A stretch of DNA of 64,000 nt, taken from NCBI RefSeq assembly GCF_037975245.1, contig NC_092564.1, positions 12,798,484-12,862,483 of the forward strand, given 5' to 3'. Under the pieces are notes generated by a model that was not told the DNA's origin, searched no databases, and was given only the letters and a program-made list of their open reading frames with translations. Each line of letters starts with the position of its first letter. Within the stretch, counting starts at the first letter, position 1. The stretch comes from Apostichopus japonicus. Taxonomy: Eukaryota; Echinodermata; Holothuroidea; Aspidochirotida; Stichopodidae. Position numbers and translations under genes: made by a program. Shown here piece by piece: positions 1 to 13,345 of this stretch.

Positions 1-1555
1 TATTTTAGTCACAGTAATATTCATTATTTTGCTCAATTAGCTATACCAGCTCTTTGTGAACACTTATCAACATTCCCATGGTATATATAATTCGTCACGG
101 TAAATGCGCTATTTATAAAGAATCAAGTGAATGCGCGCATATATGGTGTATACTGTTAAAAACATGGCTGCCCTTCATTGCTGTATTTTTGTTTCACCAC
201 TACCCCCGCCCCAGCCCCCATAGGATACATTCCACCAGAATCGCTCCCTCCTCTCTCAATTAATCGAATGATTATACCTGCAAATGTTGTGAAATATTTC
301 ATCTCAACTCAAATGTTTCAATTAGTTGTCTGTTTTGTTACTTATTTCAATGTCAATACCAATAAACTTGTACCAAGAATGTTAGTATGCAAATAGCATT
401 AAGCGGAAGTACATGTGCTAAAATGGATATATAGGGATACTACCAATTATCAGCGAAGTAATGGTTACAAAGGGATACTACCAATTTTCAGCATAGTAAT
501 GGTTATATAGGGTTACTACCATTTATCAGCAAAACAATGGTTACATAGGGATACTACCAATTATCAGCAAAGTAACGGTTATATATAGGAATACTACCAT
601 TTATCAGCAAAGGAATGGTTACATAGGGATACTACCAATTTTCAGCATAGTAATGGTTACATAGGGATACTACCAATTATCAGCAAAGTAACGGTTATAT
701 ATAGGGATACTACCATTTATCAGCAAATCAATGGTTACATAGGGATACTACCAATTATCAGCAAAGTAATGGTTATATAGGGATACTACCAATTATCAGC
801 AAAGTAATGGTTATATAGGGATACTACCATTTATCAGCAAAGTAACGGTTACATATATAGGGGTACTACCATTTATCAGCAAAGTAATGGTTACATAGGG
901 ATACTACCATTTATCAGCAAAGTAATGGTTATATAGGGATACTACCATGTATCAGCAAAGTAATGGTTACATAGGGATACTACCATTTATCAGCAAAGTA
1001 ATGGTTATATAGGGATACTACCATTTATCAGCATAGTAATGGTTATATAGGGATACTACCAATTATCAGCATAGTAATGGTAACATAGGGATACTACCAG
1101 TTCAAGGTCAACTCATTATACATAGAGCAAAAAGACTTGTGGTACTTGATGTCGCTTGTTCCAATTCAGTTTTAGCTAAAGCTTCCGTTGCATTTTTCAA
1201 ACAGGTCATAAAAGTTGCAACTGTGGTCTCGGTTGTTATATTCAACGCAAACAATTCGGAGTACATCTACTACGAAAGTGTGGCAAGTCTGGACGATGTG
1301 TTGATATATGTTTTGAAAATAAATAAACTTTCTCAGCTTTTTAAACGTCTGCCGTTACATCAATGCAACAAACAGAAAAGAGATACTTTAAGTCTTCAAA
1401 CTTATTTAATAGCAAGATGAGTTATACTACTGACACAACCAACCACTTCAGGTTGACCTTAACCTTCTTGTTCCCGGCGCACTCTACTTATAATACAGTA
1501 ATAGAAGTTATACAACAGACACAACAAACTACTTTAAGTTGATTTACTTGATTAC
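1..1555. other. Downstream intron of the NOX5-like gene
   Basis: This stretch follows the donor at 1555 on the minus strand and should be intron up to the window edge. It holds the 38-bp minisatellite at 423-1100. I found no segment resembling the next NOX5 coding part, and the short open frames look like chance. Confidence 0.6.
423..1100. repeat. 38-bp minisatellite, about 18 units
   Basis: Tandem units of 38 bp follow the pattern ATGGTTAYATAGGGATACTA + CCAWTTATCAGCAAAGTA, with about 17.6 copies. Units vary at fixed places: TTACAT or TTATAT, AATTA, ATTTA or AATTT, and GCAAAG or GCATAG. Units 5, 8 and 12 carry a 2-4 base TA insertion and ACGG instead of ATGG. The array starts about 455 bases downstream of the exon F donor. 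Confidence 0.97.
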
Positions 1556-1688
1556 CTTGTTCTTCTGGTGCACTACTGATAGTGAAGGGATGCCATTCGT
1601 AAGTAGCTATCTCTGGAATCTGTATGAAGATGTAATCTCCTGGCTTGAATCGGAAGCTCGGTGGTCGTGTAGCTATTACATGTGTTAC
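1556..1688 (-). CDS. NOX5: NOX5-like exon F: FAD-binding domain start (HPFT motif)
   Basis: The exon has 44 codons and one base (G), starting in phase 0. It begins VTHVIATRPP, continues as FRFKPGDYIFIQIPEI, and then YEWHPFTISSAPEEQ. The PGDY and HPFTISSAPE segments form the FAD-binding pocket of the ferredoxin-reductase-like domain in NOX enzymes; His of HPFT is joined codon 363. The acceptor is TTTGTCAG|GTA and the donor G|GTAATC. It is a short exon with no ATG-initiated reading frame of its own, and was found by searching for the reverse complement of WHPFT downstream of exon E. The following exon, expected to start in phase 1, was not seen before position 1, so the NADPH-binding half of the enzyme is outside the window. 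Confidence 0.95.
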
Positions 1689-3547
1689 CTGACAAATAAA
1701 AAGTTAAAACAAAAAACTAAGACTAGAAATCCTTATTCAACGACCCAAAAGGTAGCATGCTCATCCCCCCCCCCCCCGCCCCCCTCATATGTTGGAAAAC
1801 TGATACAAAAGATAAATATAGGTTTGAGGCATGCTTGAATAGTAAAGCTAACTGAAACAAAAGGAGATTTTCTACGCTCAGGCTCAAATGGAAGTCAAAT
1901 TAGTCAATCCCCCCCCCCCCCCCCCAATTACGCTATATTTTAAGAAATAAGCGTTTGTTTAGGCAAAGAAAAGCTTTGAGGTTGTCACATTTTGGCGATT
2001 GTTTGCTTTTGCCTTCATTTAAGCACTGTTCTTGCAATGTTTTAATTGCGCTTTTTCTGGACGTACAGGAGTGAACTTCTATACTCTAGTACCATCTTTT
2101 GAAATGATAACAGCAGTTCCATTTATTGAAAACAAAAACAAGCGCATCTGTCGCAAGGAGGGCCTTCGTCAACAAATTTATAGTGACGGATGCAAGAATG
2201 TCTTTCGTTAATTATAGTTTGGTTCCATTATATACTACATACATGTTTGCAACTGTCCCATAACATATGGTTAAGTTTTGCTCCACATATAGAGCGCGTA
2301 AAAATAGTTAACAAATTTTTGCCCTTTCAATACTTGGGGCGTATGCAAATTACTTAGAAAGTTTAAGTATACCCAAGTGCTAGCGAGAGGTACGTGTTGG
2401 TCGTTTTTAATCCAGAACGTTATATTTGCAATTCCTGAGGGAGTTAATTTGTGTTTATTCTGTATATTTGCGAGGCCTCCTTCGTCTGTCCCCCCCCCCC
2501 CCCCGTATTTTCCCTAACAACACATAACACTATATACCGATCGTGAATTTATAGGTTTACTTCTCAGGAAGAAGTAGGCCTTGGCCAGCCGTATAGAACA
2601 CTAACACGTAAAGATGTCATTTACAATTAATCACTGACATACTACGCCAGGTGTAAGCAGCCCTTAAGCCCCCTAATCGATCAACCGAAATATTTAATGA
2701 AACAGAACCAATCGATAATCGATCACCTAACCTCATTTTATCCCAAAGGAACATAAAGACAAAACAAAGCGAAGTTAAACAACAGTTTTGGATTTTCAAC
2801 AGGTTGAATAGTGTGATGTTTAAATATTTCTCAAAGGAAATACAAACAGTTTAGCTGTCTATGTTGGCAGTCTGGTTTCCGTTAACTCATTCATTTTATT
2901 TTATTTTTTTGATCCATTTAATAAGCTGAACTAGTCCTGGATAAACAAGAAGATGGAATTGTGTAATGTTGTCTTCAATTTACCTGAACGTGATTTTGAA
3001 TAAATTACAGCCTGCATTATTTAAAAGAAATATATATATATATATAAAAATAAGTTTCGGATCATCGTTTGGAACTCAACAAATGTGAACGAATTTAGTT
3101 CTTTCAAAAACCCATTACCTAACCTCATCAAAGGCGTTTATGTCAGTGATCGGTGGATGTAGGAGTGGATTGGTTGAAATGGAGTGAGAAGAGGAGTAGA
3201 AGGGGTTGGTGATAGGAGGAGGGGGGCTTCTAGAGTTTGAGTAAATGTTGTGTTAACTAATAGATTGATGCATTTGACCTATTTTCGACTAGAAAATATG
3301 GCTATCGAAATAACTTGAATTAATATTAGACTTTTAAAATGTACAGGCACGCACGAGTTTATCCTTAAATTTCGGTAAAATTATCAACATTTGGGTAAAA
3401 TTGAAGTGGAACAATTGACAAAATTTTAGCATAGGTCATAACGCCAAAAGAATATATACCTTACTCGTTTTTTTTTAAATTTTTCTTACTTGAGCACTTT
3501 TTAATCAGTATTTAGAGACACTATTTGAAATAAAAGAGCAAATTTAC
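1689..3547. other. Intron between exons E and F (1.9 kb)
   Basis: This is a GT-AG intron on the minus strand, phase 0. It contains poly-C runs near 1767, 1911 and 2491 and a short TA tract near 3030. I saw no other feature. Confidence 0.9.
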
Positions 3548-3739
3548 CCCAGATGGTAAGAGTTCTACGTCTTCTACGTAAGTTTTTCCATATCTGGCAA
3601 GTTTGACCCATTTCGTTTGACTGACTTTCTCCGTCAGGAATATCAGCCCAGGTATCGTAAACCAATACCAAAACCGAGGACCATGAAGAATCAGAAGAGT
3701 CCAGAAGATAACGTAAAACATATGCGTGAAGTAGAATAA
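3548..3739 (-). CDS. NOX5: NOX5-like exon E: fifth helix with second haem-histidine pair
   Basis: The exon has 64 complete codons, phase 0 at both ends. It opens with LFYFTHMFYVIFW and continues into LLILHGPRFWYW. The two histidines (joined codons 272 and 285) are 13 residues apart, the spacing of the haem ligands on helix 5 of NOX enzymes. HGPRFWYWFTIPG matches the conserved NOX5 exit from this helix. The last third, ending VEDVELLPSG, is the cytosolic start of the FAD-binding domain. The acceptor TTCCGCAG|TTA follows a good pyrimidine tract; the donor is GGG|GTAAATT. The exon joins directly to the next one, which begins VTHV, as in NOX5 where LLPS is followed by VTHL. Confidence 0.96.
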
Positions 3740-4469
3740 CTGCGGAAAAAAGGAGAAAAATCAACAGAATTGATGAGCTGAGAGAGAAATCTATCAATTC
3801 CTCAAGACATAAATTCGAGATTAGTTATTTGCACAAAGTTGTGTACAAGCTGTGACGTGTAAACAATTTATTTTAATTGTAAGAAATTTTAATAGAAAAC
3901 AAAATCAGTCGTGGTCAAAAAAACAAAAAAGGACAGAAAAAGAAAGAAGAAAATTCAAATTTGTAAAAATGTGATGGCTCTTTAAGGCTTCAGTTAATTT
4001 TAGAATTATTTTCATTCACTCTTATTATAAGTTTCTATTTCTTGAAGAATGTAGTACACAAAGCCCACTTACTACATTCTTCTAGCTGATGAATAATTTA
4101 ACATGATAGTTAGCGAAATAATAATGATAAATCTGACAGAGGAAACAGGAAATAAATTATTGTGAAAAACTATGTGAAATGTAGTTATTTAGTATAGTAC
4201 GTACAAATTACCGTAACTTTTAAACTGTTCTCCAGACATCACTGTATGGGATGGGCACTTCCAAACATACCGCAATACATTAATAAACCAAATAAGCGTA
4301 AACTGATGGTTAAGACCCGTGGTTTTTATATTTGTATAACGTTACTTTGTTTTTTTGGTTTGTTGTTTTCATTTTACTTATTCAATCATAACCCCCTTGT
4401 GATAATGGATATCTTTTGTGAGTATATACATCCGGCGTTATCCGGTACAAATATATCTCACTGAAATAT

Positions 4470-4531
4470 CGGGGGGGGGGGCTCCCACAAAATGTTTGCC
4501 CCGGGCCTCCCACAGGCTTAATCCAGCCCTG
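4470..4531. mobile_element. Solo hAT-like transposon terminus
   Basis: A run of G is followed by a G/C-rich stretch ending in TTAATCCAGCCCTG. Read in reverse this is CAGGGCTGGATTAAG, a terminus that looks like hAT-type elements known to me from animal genomes. No matching left end was found upstream, so this is a truncated copy or a chance resemblance. Confidence 0.4.
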
Positions 4532-5278
4532 TCTATCCCCACCCCGGTCCTCTGATCAGACATGACTTTAGGTATTACTAAACTGGTATTAAAATAAATA
4601 TGTGCATCCCCAGTAAAATAACGCCACGCTCTTAATTCCAAGCGGCGAGAATATATAGTTTAGCTCACAAATGGCTAACAGATGGTGACTATACTGCAAG
4701 GATTAAGTTAAACATAAACATCATTAACATCGCAAAAGAACAATTATTATGATATAAGATGATTTTTGTCAGTTCAAAAAATATCTTAAGTTAATCTTTC
4801 GGAGTAAGTAGGTCTGATACTTTCTAAGTTTATACAAGAGAGGAGGAAGTGAAAAAAATGAAACTAAAAGAGTACTTTACATATTGACCCAAAAAATGGA
4901 TATCAAATATTTCCTCACATTATTATGCATTCTGCCTTGTATTTATCCCCATTACTCGTCATGCACAGCCTGATACAAAATACACCTGTTAGGTCAAATA
5001 CCTACGTATCGACAATAACAAAGTCTCATTTATCATTTTTATGTAACGGTTGGTCTATAAATTACACTGATAAAAACAAATAAGTAACCAAAAATAAAAG
5101 TCAAAGTCGAATGGAAACAAAGATATTACCTGTAAAAAAATGTGCATTTTCTTCAAATTAAGGTGATATTTCCTTGATACTAAAAATAGCAATTAAAATG
5201 AACAGCTTGACTCGCTCATAATATATTTGACCAATCTTGAATTGATGACGTCATTACCCCACGCTATACCTATTTATA

Positions 5279-5280
<2 letters not shown>

Positions 5281-5337
<57 letters not shown>

Positions 5338-5356
5338 GTATATATGAACATATATA

Positions 5357-5396
<40 letters not shown>
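5281..5396. repeat. TA microsatellite
   Basis: This is a nearly pure TA dinucleotide tract interrupted by a few TG and GAA variants. Confidence 0.97.
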
Positions 5397-5397
<1 letters not shown>

Positions 5398-8300
5398 CCG
5401 GCATGTTATGACGTGCCTGGACACAGTTTTGGAACCTCACAATGTCGCGTATGTTACTGTTCCTGTTGTTACTGTTAAAATTAAGATGGAATATTTTATA
5501 TCTCGACAGATATCTCGAAGACAAAGGTTGAACCAATGAGTCTCTTTTGATTTCCGTATTGCTACATATCTATGTTTTATATCTTTCAAACTTCACTTAA
5601 TGTTACTAGCGATATGCGTCATGTCTATTATGTTTACAACAACAACAAACAAACAAGAAAAGAAATGCCAAAACATGTTATAAAACATCGTTCATACGTT
5701 AAAATGAAATAGCTACAACGCAAAAGATGTAGGCTACTGACAACGTAGTCTTCTATAGAGCAAACGTAGCAAAGTGGCCGAGTAAATGAGTGGAGGTCAC
5801 GTGACTATATGTACTCACCATCGAGGTATCCATTGACTCATACCAAAACTATAGAATAGAGAATGTTGTTATGCTTTCAAGCTGAAATGCATATTCAGCA
5901 TTGAAAACCAATGGATTTTTTAATATATATTCGTTTTCCCCCCTTCTATAGTCAATCAAACTCCAACTTATATATGATCAAACACATGGTTTGTTATTTT
6001 TGTCCATTTAGGATAGTGCCGATAGTATATAATGTAGCCTGGTTTTGTTGTTATTTGTTTTCAAATACACAAATATTTGATTATTAATTGATTAATAAGT
6101 GACCAACCTTCTCCGTATTCTATTGCTCAGTAATTTCACTACTTATATTCACCAATCACGACGATGGTTTAAGTCACGTGCTTTTCCAGATGTTATATGG
6201 AAGTGGAACAGTTAAGTGAAAGAGTAAATGATGAATTTTATGCGCATTGATAGCATGAACATACAGACTGACAGACGGACGGAACGGTGGATCCACTTCA
6301 CTTTCAAGCTATGTAATGCGGACGGCTGCTCTAGAAATCTTTAAAACGTTTCACTCAGACAAATGCAAATGCGGCAAAAAAAAACTTGTAAACTTCTAAT
6401 GATCGACTGGAAACGTTAACTAACCGCATCTGAAAAATAAACTTAATCACACAACTGAGAGAGGTTAAGAGATATAACCAAAACAGCATAATTTTATTTA
6501 GTGTTATTCGTCTTACAACCAAGTTTCAGTTATGTAAAGGACGGAAAGAACGAAAAATGTATAAAACAAAATCGAAATGGTTATGCAACCATTTATACAA
6601 GAAATTGACATTTTCTACTCAAACGGTATAGTTTCAGTCGTGTTGGCTACAGTAAAGTTTAATAATAGTGCAGAGTCTGAGATATATATGATTTGTGCTT
6701 TCGGTTTTTTTCTGGAAGTTAAATTATTCATTGCTTTGGCTATTCCTAAGTAATAAATAAACCACTCCACTTTAATATGGTTTATGTTTTGCTATTTAAG
6801 ACTTCGGAGAAATGATAATATCAAATTTAATAATTGTCAATCTTGGATTATTTTCGCGATTAGAGGTGTTTCTCTTGATAAAAATTCATCCATTTCCCTA
6901 TAGTGATTCGTATATTTTCTACCAACCCAGTCGATAGCTGTATAGCAATTTTCATTTTCCCTAAGTGCGCCATAAAGATTCAACCTAGTTGAAGTAATTT
7001 TCAATAGATTATCATACTATTGGTGTTATTATGGAAAGCTCTCATGTCATAACGTCAAGACAAAAGAAAGAAAGAGAGATGTACTTATCGTTCAGTTATT
7101 TGACTCATAACTTGGACGAATATGGATTTCTGGTCAGTGACCCTTCCAGTTTTAATGGCAGAACAATTTAGACTTTGGTTACAGTCTGCATATGCACGGG
7201 GTAGCATATAAATACACATATTACCTATCAATCGCAGAATTGAAAACAATACTTTATTATGGTTATAGGCCTTTCTATATATATATATCTGACATGCACA
7301 CATAATTCGCTTAAACACGTTCCAAGTGTTAAGACTTAGTTATTCACCTCGGCGTTCCAAGCTAAGCCTTATGATTTGAAATGACAAACAATGGAATCCA
7401 AAGCTCAACCCACGGATAACAAAGATACGATCATTTTACGATGAAAGCGTAAAATAGTTTGTTGACATTTTAATTTGCTATTATGACGTATCCATGAGAC
7501 AGTTCAAATGATGCACTTTTCCAGGACATCTCAATACTATGCATGTTTCAAACCGACCACGGCCTTGAATAACAATCGTATACAGTTCTTTTGGTTATCT
7601 GCCGCCCCCCCCCCTTTTCCCTTTTCTTTTAGCTCAACAGGACCCCGAATCGAGCTCCAGGCAGCTTAGGATATCTAATTTTTTTGTTGCAGAATAAGAT
7701 GAAAATGAATTATTCCCATGTGCTTTGAGTAAGATTGCAATGAAAGTGGAAATTAATCACTCGAATGCGGGAATGGCCAACTTGAAGTAATATAAAACTT
7801 GACAAATTTTGATAAGCGGACGAAGAGGTGTCTCTGTTTGCTAAAATGGCAATAAAGGCTACGATTTGAGATCCAAAGCCAGCAATAAGCGGAAATGAAT
7901 TTATGAATACTCAATATTTGATAAAATTGGAAAAATACTGAAGAATTGGTTCAAAGCGGGGGTTGAATGATATATAGGTTGGGTGGAATATTTGGCACCG
8001 GTGAAAGTAACTTAAGAGTTTCACCAATTTTATTTTTTCATATTCACTTCCTTTCAAAAGACACAAACACAGGTCATGTAATGTCTTTATTAGAGTTTTT
8101 GATACATTCATGTTAATTCGTATAATGAATGACATAATTACATTTTATGTCTAAAAATAGGCCATGAAACTCGTTTGAAATGTATGTTATAAGCACATGC
8201 CAAAGTGATTCTAATCTGAGTCATAATGAATCCCCGGATGTAGGGACGTAGTGAAGCGGCAATAACTGTGTATTAAGTAGAACTGACTTTTCTAAAGTAT

Positions 8301-9857
8301 TATAGCTGGTTGGTAGTGGTAACGTATGTAAAATCACAGAATTTGCATAAGTAAGTGTATCGTTGTATGCAATAGTTTCAATATACATCTACATATAGTA
8401 TCCCTGACTGCGATCTAAATATGAGGTAAAATAAATATGAATAAACAGTCCAAGTTTTCTTCACAATGTAATGTTGATAAATCAGGCGCGAAATGAGTGA
8501 TATTGTAATTGTAAGGGTTAGCAAGTGTGGTAGACAACCTAAGGTAGATGAACAGGAACTAGTCAACCATCGGTGGTTATACCTAAATACATTTCTTCCA
8601 AAATTATTTGTGCAGGGGGTTAAAGATGGCGGTAACTTAATTCAAGAACGATGTGTACCATAGCTTATAGTACACGCAGAATATTTTAACTTCCAGTTTG
8701 AAGTAGACAAATTAAATAGACAAATTAAGATCTTACCGAGGAACGTCTAGACAAATTCATGAAAACAGCAAATTGCGTCACAAACTGACAGAATTGTAAA
8801 TAAAGTAACTTTTCAAGGATACTTTCTACTTTAATCTAAACCAAGGGTTCTAAACTTATCATTCTAAGCCTGGTTAAACCCTGCAGCAGAGAAGAGGATG
8901 GTAGGTGAAGCGGGAGAGTGAATTATGATTTTTGTGCATATGTCATAAACTTTCATTTGGGTTCTCCAATGGGTAATGCGACTGTTCATAAGTTGAAGAG
9001 CCCTTGATCTAAACACAAAACTGTAGTTACTGCGTGTACACACGCATACGCTCTCTGTTACGCTAACAGATTGAATTCGAAGATCAAGAAGATGCGACTT
9101 ATAGAAGCAAGGCAAGTGACAATCTCTTCGTGTGTAAGTATAAAAAATTGATGTCATTCAGATATTATCAAGTTTTAATAAAATTCATGGTAATACATTA
9201 TTCGGTTCGTGAATTACACTCATTCTATTTCCATCGTTAGTTGGCAGCCATCTTGACCGGACATTGAAGAGACTACGTTAGCCAATCAGAAGCAGAAGCT
9301 ATAAGTAGAACATTTAAAGAAAGGAACTATGAAGTAATCTAATATGTTTACTGGACAACGATTCTTGCTCTAACTACTGAACTATCCAACTCTTTATGAA
9401 ACACTTACAAAATAGTAAAACAAATCATTTTTTGCGCTTTCCATATGAAATCTGCCACATATTATAGCTTTAGTTTATTTAACACAGCTATACTGCTTAA
9501 GCCGTTATGACATCCAATTGTTTCTATATTTAAAGCAAATAAAATGCTAAAAATAAAGAGCAAATAATTTATCTTTAAGGTTTTAGACATTGTCAAGATG
9601 ATTCGTTGTGACTTCCCTCGCGAAAAATAAAGAGGGGATGGAATACTGGGAGGGGCGGACGTTTTATTTAACCTAATCCAAGACATTTGCATAGTTGTTG
9701 GTGTTGCGGAGACTTGCATGTTCCTGCATGTGTAGGCACAGACCTATAACAATACCTTCACTTTACATGACAGAGATCTTTGTGAGGATCAGGTCTTCGT
9801 CCAAAACAGCAATGAAACGTCTCGCTCCGATTAGGAACTATCCTAGTTCATGGAGTG

Positions 9858-10100
9858 GAGGTGTTAGCTCAGTGGAGTGTTAGCTCATACTGAGGAGTGT
9901 TAGCTCAGTGGTTAACGCCGGTGCCTTCCAATCATAAGGTCCCCAGTTCGAGTCACTCCAAGATTAATGTATGTCGTCCAGTTACAGAGTTGTTGACAAT
10001 TCATAACCATGGACGTTAAGTATGAATCTAAGAGACTGACTTCGGTCAGCTTGTGGCTTTGATAAGCCAATGAGGTTTCTTCGCGAGTTCCTTGCAGGAG
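9858..10100 (+). mobile_element. tRNA-derived SINE, copy 1
   Basis: The head has an A-box-like TAGCTCAGTGG and a B-box-like AGTTCGAGTCACT, the internal RNA polymerase III promoter of tRNA-derived SINEs. The body runs through GTTACAGAGTTGTTGACAA and ACTGACTTCGGTCAGCTTG to TTCTTCGCGAGTTCC. The same sequence recurs at 52403-52612. Here the head is oddly repeated: GTGTTAGCTCA occurs three times between 9861 and 9907, twice in incomplete form. Some ACATAC repeats follow the 3' end. It is antisense to the NOX5-like gene. Confidence 0.85.
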
Positions 10101-10429
10101 GATCTAAAATACATACATACTTACATGGTAGACAATTAACAGTGTTGACCCTGAAGTCGATACTATGCATAACATCATGTTAAGAGCTTATTGAAATAGA
10201 TGTAGTATTTGCAAAACCCATTTTAATTTTTTTAATTTTTTTTTATCTTAGCTGGTTTAGGAAGTTGTTCATTGCAGTTATCTTCATCACATAGATCGAT
10301 ATTAACAGTTTTGTGTCCCATTTTATTCTTACAAGGCGTAACATTTTATGTTGGTCGTTAGCTGGACCATGTTGAGATATTTCCATAAGTATCCTTAGCG
10401 ATCTATTTTACCCATGCTCATATTTAATT

Positions 10430-10494
10430 CCCCTTTCTTCCCCCTCTCCTCCCCTCCCCTCCCCTCTCCTCTCCTCCCCTCCCCTCTCCCCCTC
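10430..10494. repeat. CCCCT-type polypyrimidine tract
   Basis: This is an uninterrupted pyrimidine stretch on the plus strand made mostly of CCCCT and CTCCT units. On the transcribed minus strand it is a purine run (GGGGA). Confidence 0.9.
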
Positions 10495-13310
10495 ACTCTG
10501 TGATGATAAAGCAAAAGGAACACGGATGATGACTTGTGCTTCATATGGACAGCAGTCCATGTTGAGAGCAAATTTGAACGGAGAATAAATGTGAATCGAT
10601 ATGAAGCAATGAATGTTTACTAAACAGCCCAGCTATGGCGCAATGATTGTAACATTAAATAGCAGAAATAGCGGTGATTGCATCATATCTACATGGTATA
10701 TGCAAAGTATTTAATGTCACGAATAAAACTGACAACTTGAAAAATGTTATAGGCCATACGCCATTCCGCAAAGCTTCGTTATATATATATATATATAAAT
10801 TGTGGTATGAAAAACAGAAAATTTTCTAAAAATGAATAAACAGAAAATGTGAAGTAACGTAAGCAAGAAAAATGGGAAGAAAATGTAAGAACTGAAAGAA
10901 TCTATAACATTTAGTCAAAAAAATCAATAAATCTATGAAACTTCTAAAATCTACGATAATTATAGTTATATACTAAAAAGATAAACCAAAAGGTACACAA
11001 ACACTTGACAAAACTTACAGAGCAGTAGTTCGGAGGGCGAAAGAACTTAAAATAAAAGATAAAAATGCAGAAGTGTGGTGATTAAGTGTAAATTAATTAA
11101 CAAAAACAAAACAAAAATGAGTGCAACTATATGTCGATTAAATAAATGGTGTCGAATATAATAGAGAAAAGTGCAAAAGAAATGAAAAGTATACGTAAGT
11201 CGTAACTGAAGCTTGATTTTTTGGTTATGCAAATGTTATTAAAAAACAACAACAATATCAGACAAATACGTCATGATAAGAGTAAAACAAGATTTGAGAA
11301 TACGCCTAGGGGGGTGGGGGGTGGGGTGGGAGGGGGTGAGGGACATCCACACGTTTTTTTTTTTTAAAACGGATAAGGTGGATTCCTGAAGTCGTTAAAA
11401 CCGACACCCAGAAAAATAATATAAAATTTGAGAAATGAAAATAAGGCATATTTAGGCTACTTAGGTCTGCCCTCAAGATTTTTGTAAAAAACTACGTTCA
11501 AACAAGGGCCCTCTTGGATCCACGGCTGGCGCCCCAACTTAAAATTCCAAGTTTGCAAAAAGAGTACCTGGTACGTGTTGTTTATCTGGTATATGTTAAT
11601 ATGGTATAGTTTCCTAGATAACATTTGACATTGAAATTCAAGGGTATGATGGAAATAACGTCATTTGCGGGAAAATCATGACGTCATACCTGGTTTAGTC
11701 ACGGGATAGTCAAACAACGGCAAGAAAATATCATCATCTAGAGCATTCGATGCTTCATTATCGCTATTAGAATTCTCTGTCCGGCTTTAACTATTAAATC
11801 AGGGTGGAGGGGAAGGACGGACGGGGGCGGTTAGGGGATTTCAAATAACAGTTCAGTTTCACTGACACATTCATTTAAGATTTAAATGAAACGCAAAAAA
11901 AAATTGATCAGTATAAGTACAGAAAAACACTGTTTTACAATAATTATGTGGCCCAACCAAATTGATAGTATCTTAAAGCACTTCAGTGTCTTCGCTGACG
12001 TTTCTTTTAATTTTTTTTATTGACGATAATTTCACTATATATTTCAACTTTTGTATCTTTGGAAACGGAGTATGTACCTGCTTGATATATCAATTGTTTT
12101 GTATGTCTCCTATATAGTGTAATTCGTGAAGGTGAACTAATTCCATTCTCATGCTTTTAATTAATGAAATAGTGTTTATGGAGAATACAAAGCTGTTATC
12201 GAAACGACCATACGTCAAGATATTAATTCCACTCTATGTAAGTCGATGGTCTATGTCAGGTGGATATTTTTTCTTCTCTGAGAAATATACCTCTGCAATT
12301 ATTTGTGAAAGAGTAAATGTTGATGCTCGAAATAATTTCCCTGGATTATCTCTTCACCAACTAACGCCTCGTCACTCCTTTAAAGATAATCAGTTCACCA
12401 TATTTAATAGCTAAAGGAAGGCAAATAATAATCTGGCCAAGCTTACAAATACTAACTGTCTATCAATTCTTAATAACAGTAGCTTTTCCGTATGGAAACA
12501 CTCCGTTTTTCATTAAACAAACTTTCCTTTTACCAATTTAACCTGTTGCGCACATAATCTTTACTAAAAGCTCTCTATACGTCTACATGAGTTTCAAAAC
12601 CTAGGTATTTATCACTGTTTTTTATTGAAGTTTCGATAAGTGTGAATAATTGACTTTAAACATCCCGAACAGTTTCTGTTTATTTGATGAAATTCCTCTC
12701 AAAGTGAACAGAATGAAATTACAGCCTTTGAGGTTTACCTGAGTTTACTACTAACAAGTTTTACCTCTGGGCCTTTCATGTTTCAAAACCAATAAAAGTA
12801 GGCCAGGTTCTTTCATCTCTCTTTTGATTTTGATTGTCCTTTTGTCTTTAAGGATTGTAAGCCATTTGATACACAGAGATACAATTTGTGTTTATGAGTC
12901 TGAAGTACCATTTTCTCTATATTTTCCATTACATTTACTGTAGGTTATGGGGAAAAAAATCAATTACCTTTTTCTCGGTGTTATCTTCTACATTTCTTAT
13001 ATGCATGAATATCAAACCTTTAAGTGTAATCAATATAAACGTTGAAAGCTTAGACTCGACAGGAGAGAAAGTCGTTTTTTTTTCTTTTCTTGATTCTGGT
13101 TAAACATGTTTCATGTTTTCTCCGTTTTCTGCATAAACGCCCCTTTTAGAGTCAAGCAATTAACCAACTTCCTGTGTACAACTTTCGCTAATGAAATGTG
13201 ACAATCATTTCCTATAAAATACAAATGGACTTAAATGGAACCCGTCGATTTATACGCCTACATCCTGTGACCATGTTAAACGCCACATAATGATCTCAAA
13301 TAGAGTTGAC

Positions 13311-13345
13311 TGATGACGTCATCAATTTTTTTCTTTGACGTCAAA
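13311..13345. promoter_or_regulatory. Two CRE-like palindromes 9 bases apart
   Basis: TGATGACGTCATCA at 13311-13324 is a perfect 14-base palindrome. TTTGACGTCAAA at 13334-13345 is a perfect 12-base palindrome. Both contain the TGACGTCA core bound by ATF/CREB-type bZIP proteins. The pair lies inside an intron of the NOX5-like gene; an enhancer role is inference only. Confidence 0.45.

Noticed and set aside
423-1100. CRISPR-like regular repeat
   Set aside because: Units are contiguous without unique spacers, and the genome is eukaryotic.
11506-11533. GGATCCACGGCTGG sequence resembling a hAT terminus
   Set aside because: No partner inverted repeat or target duplication was found.
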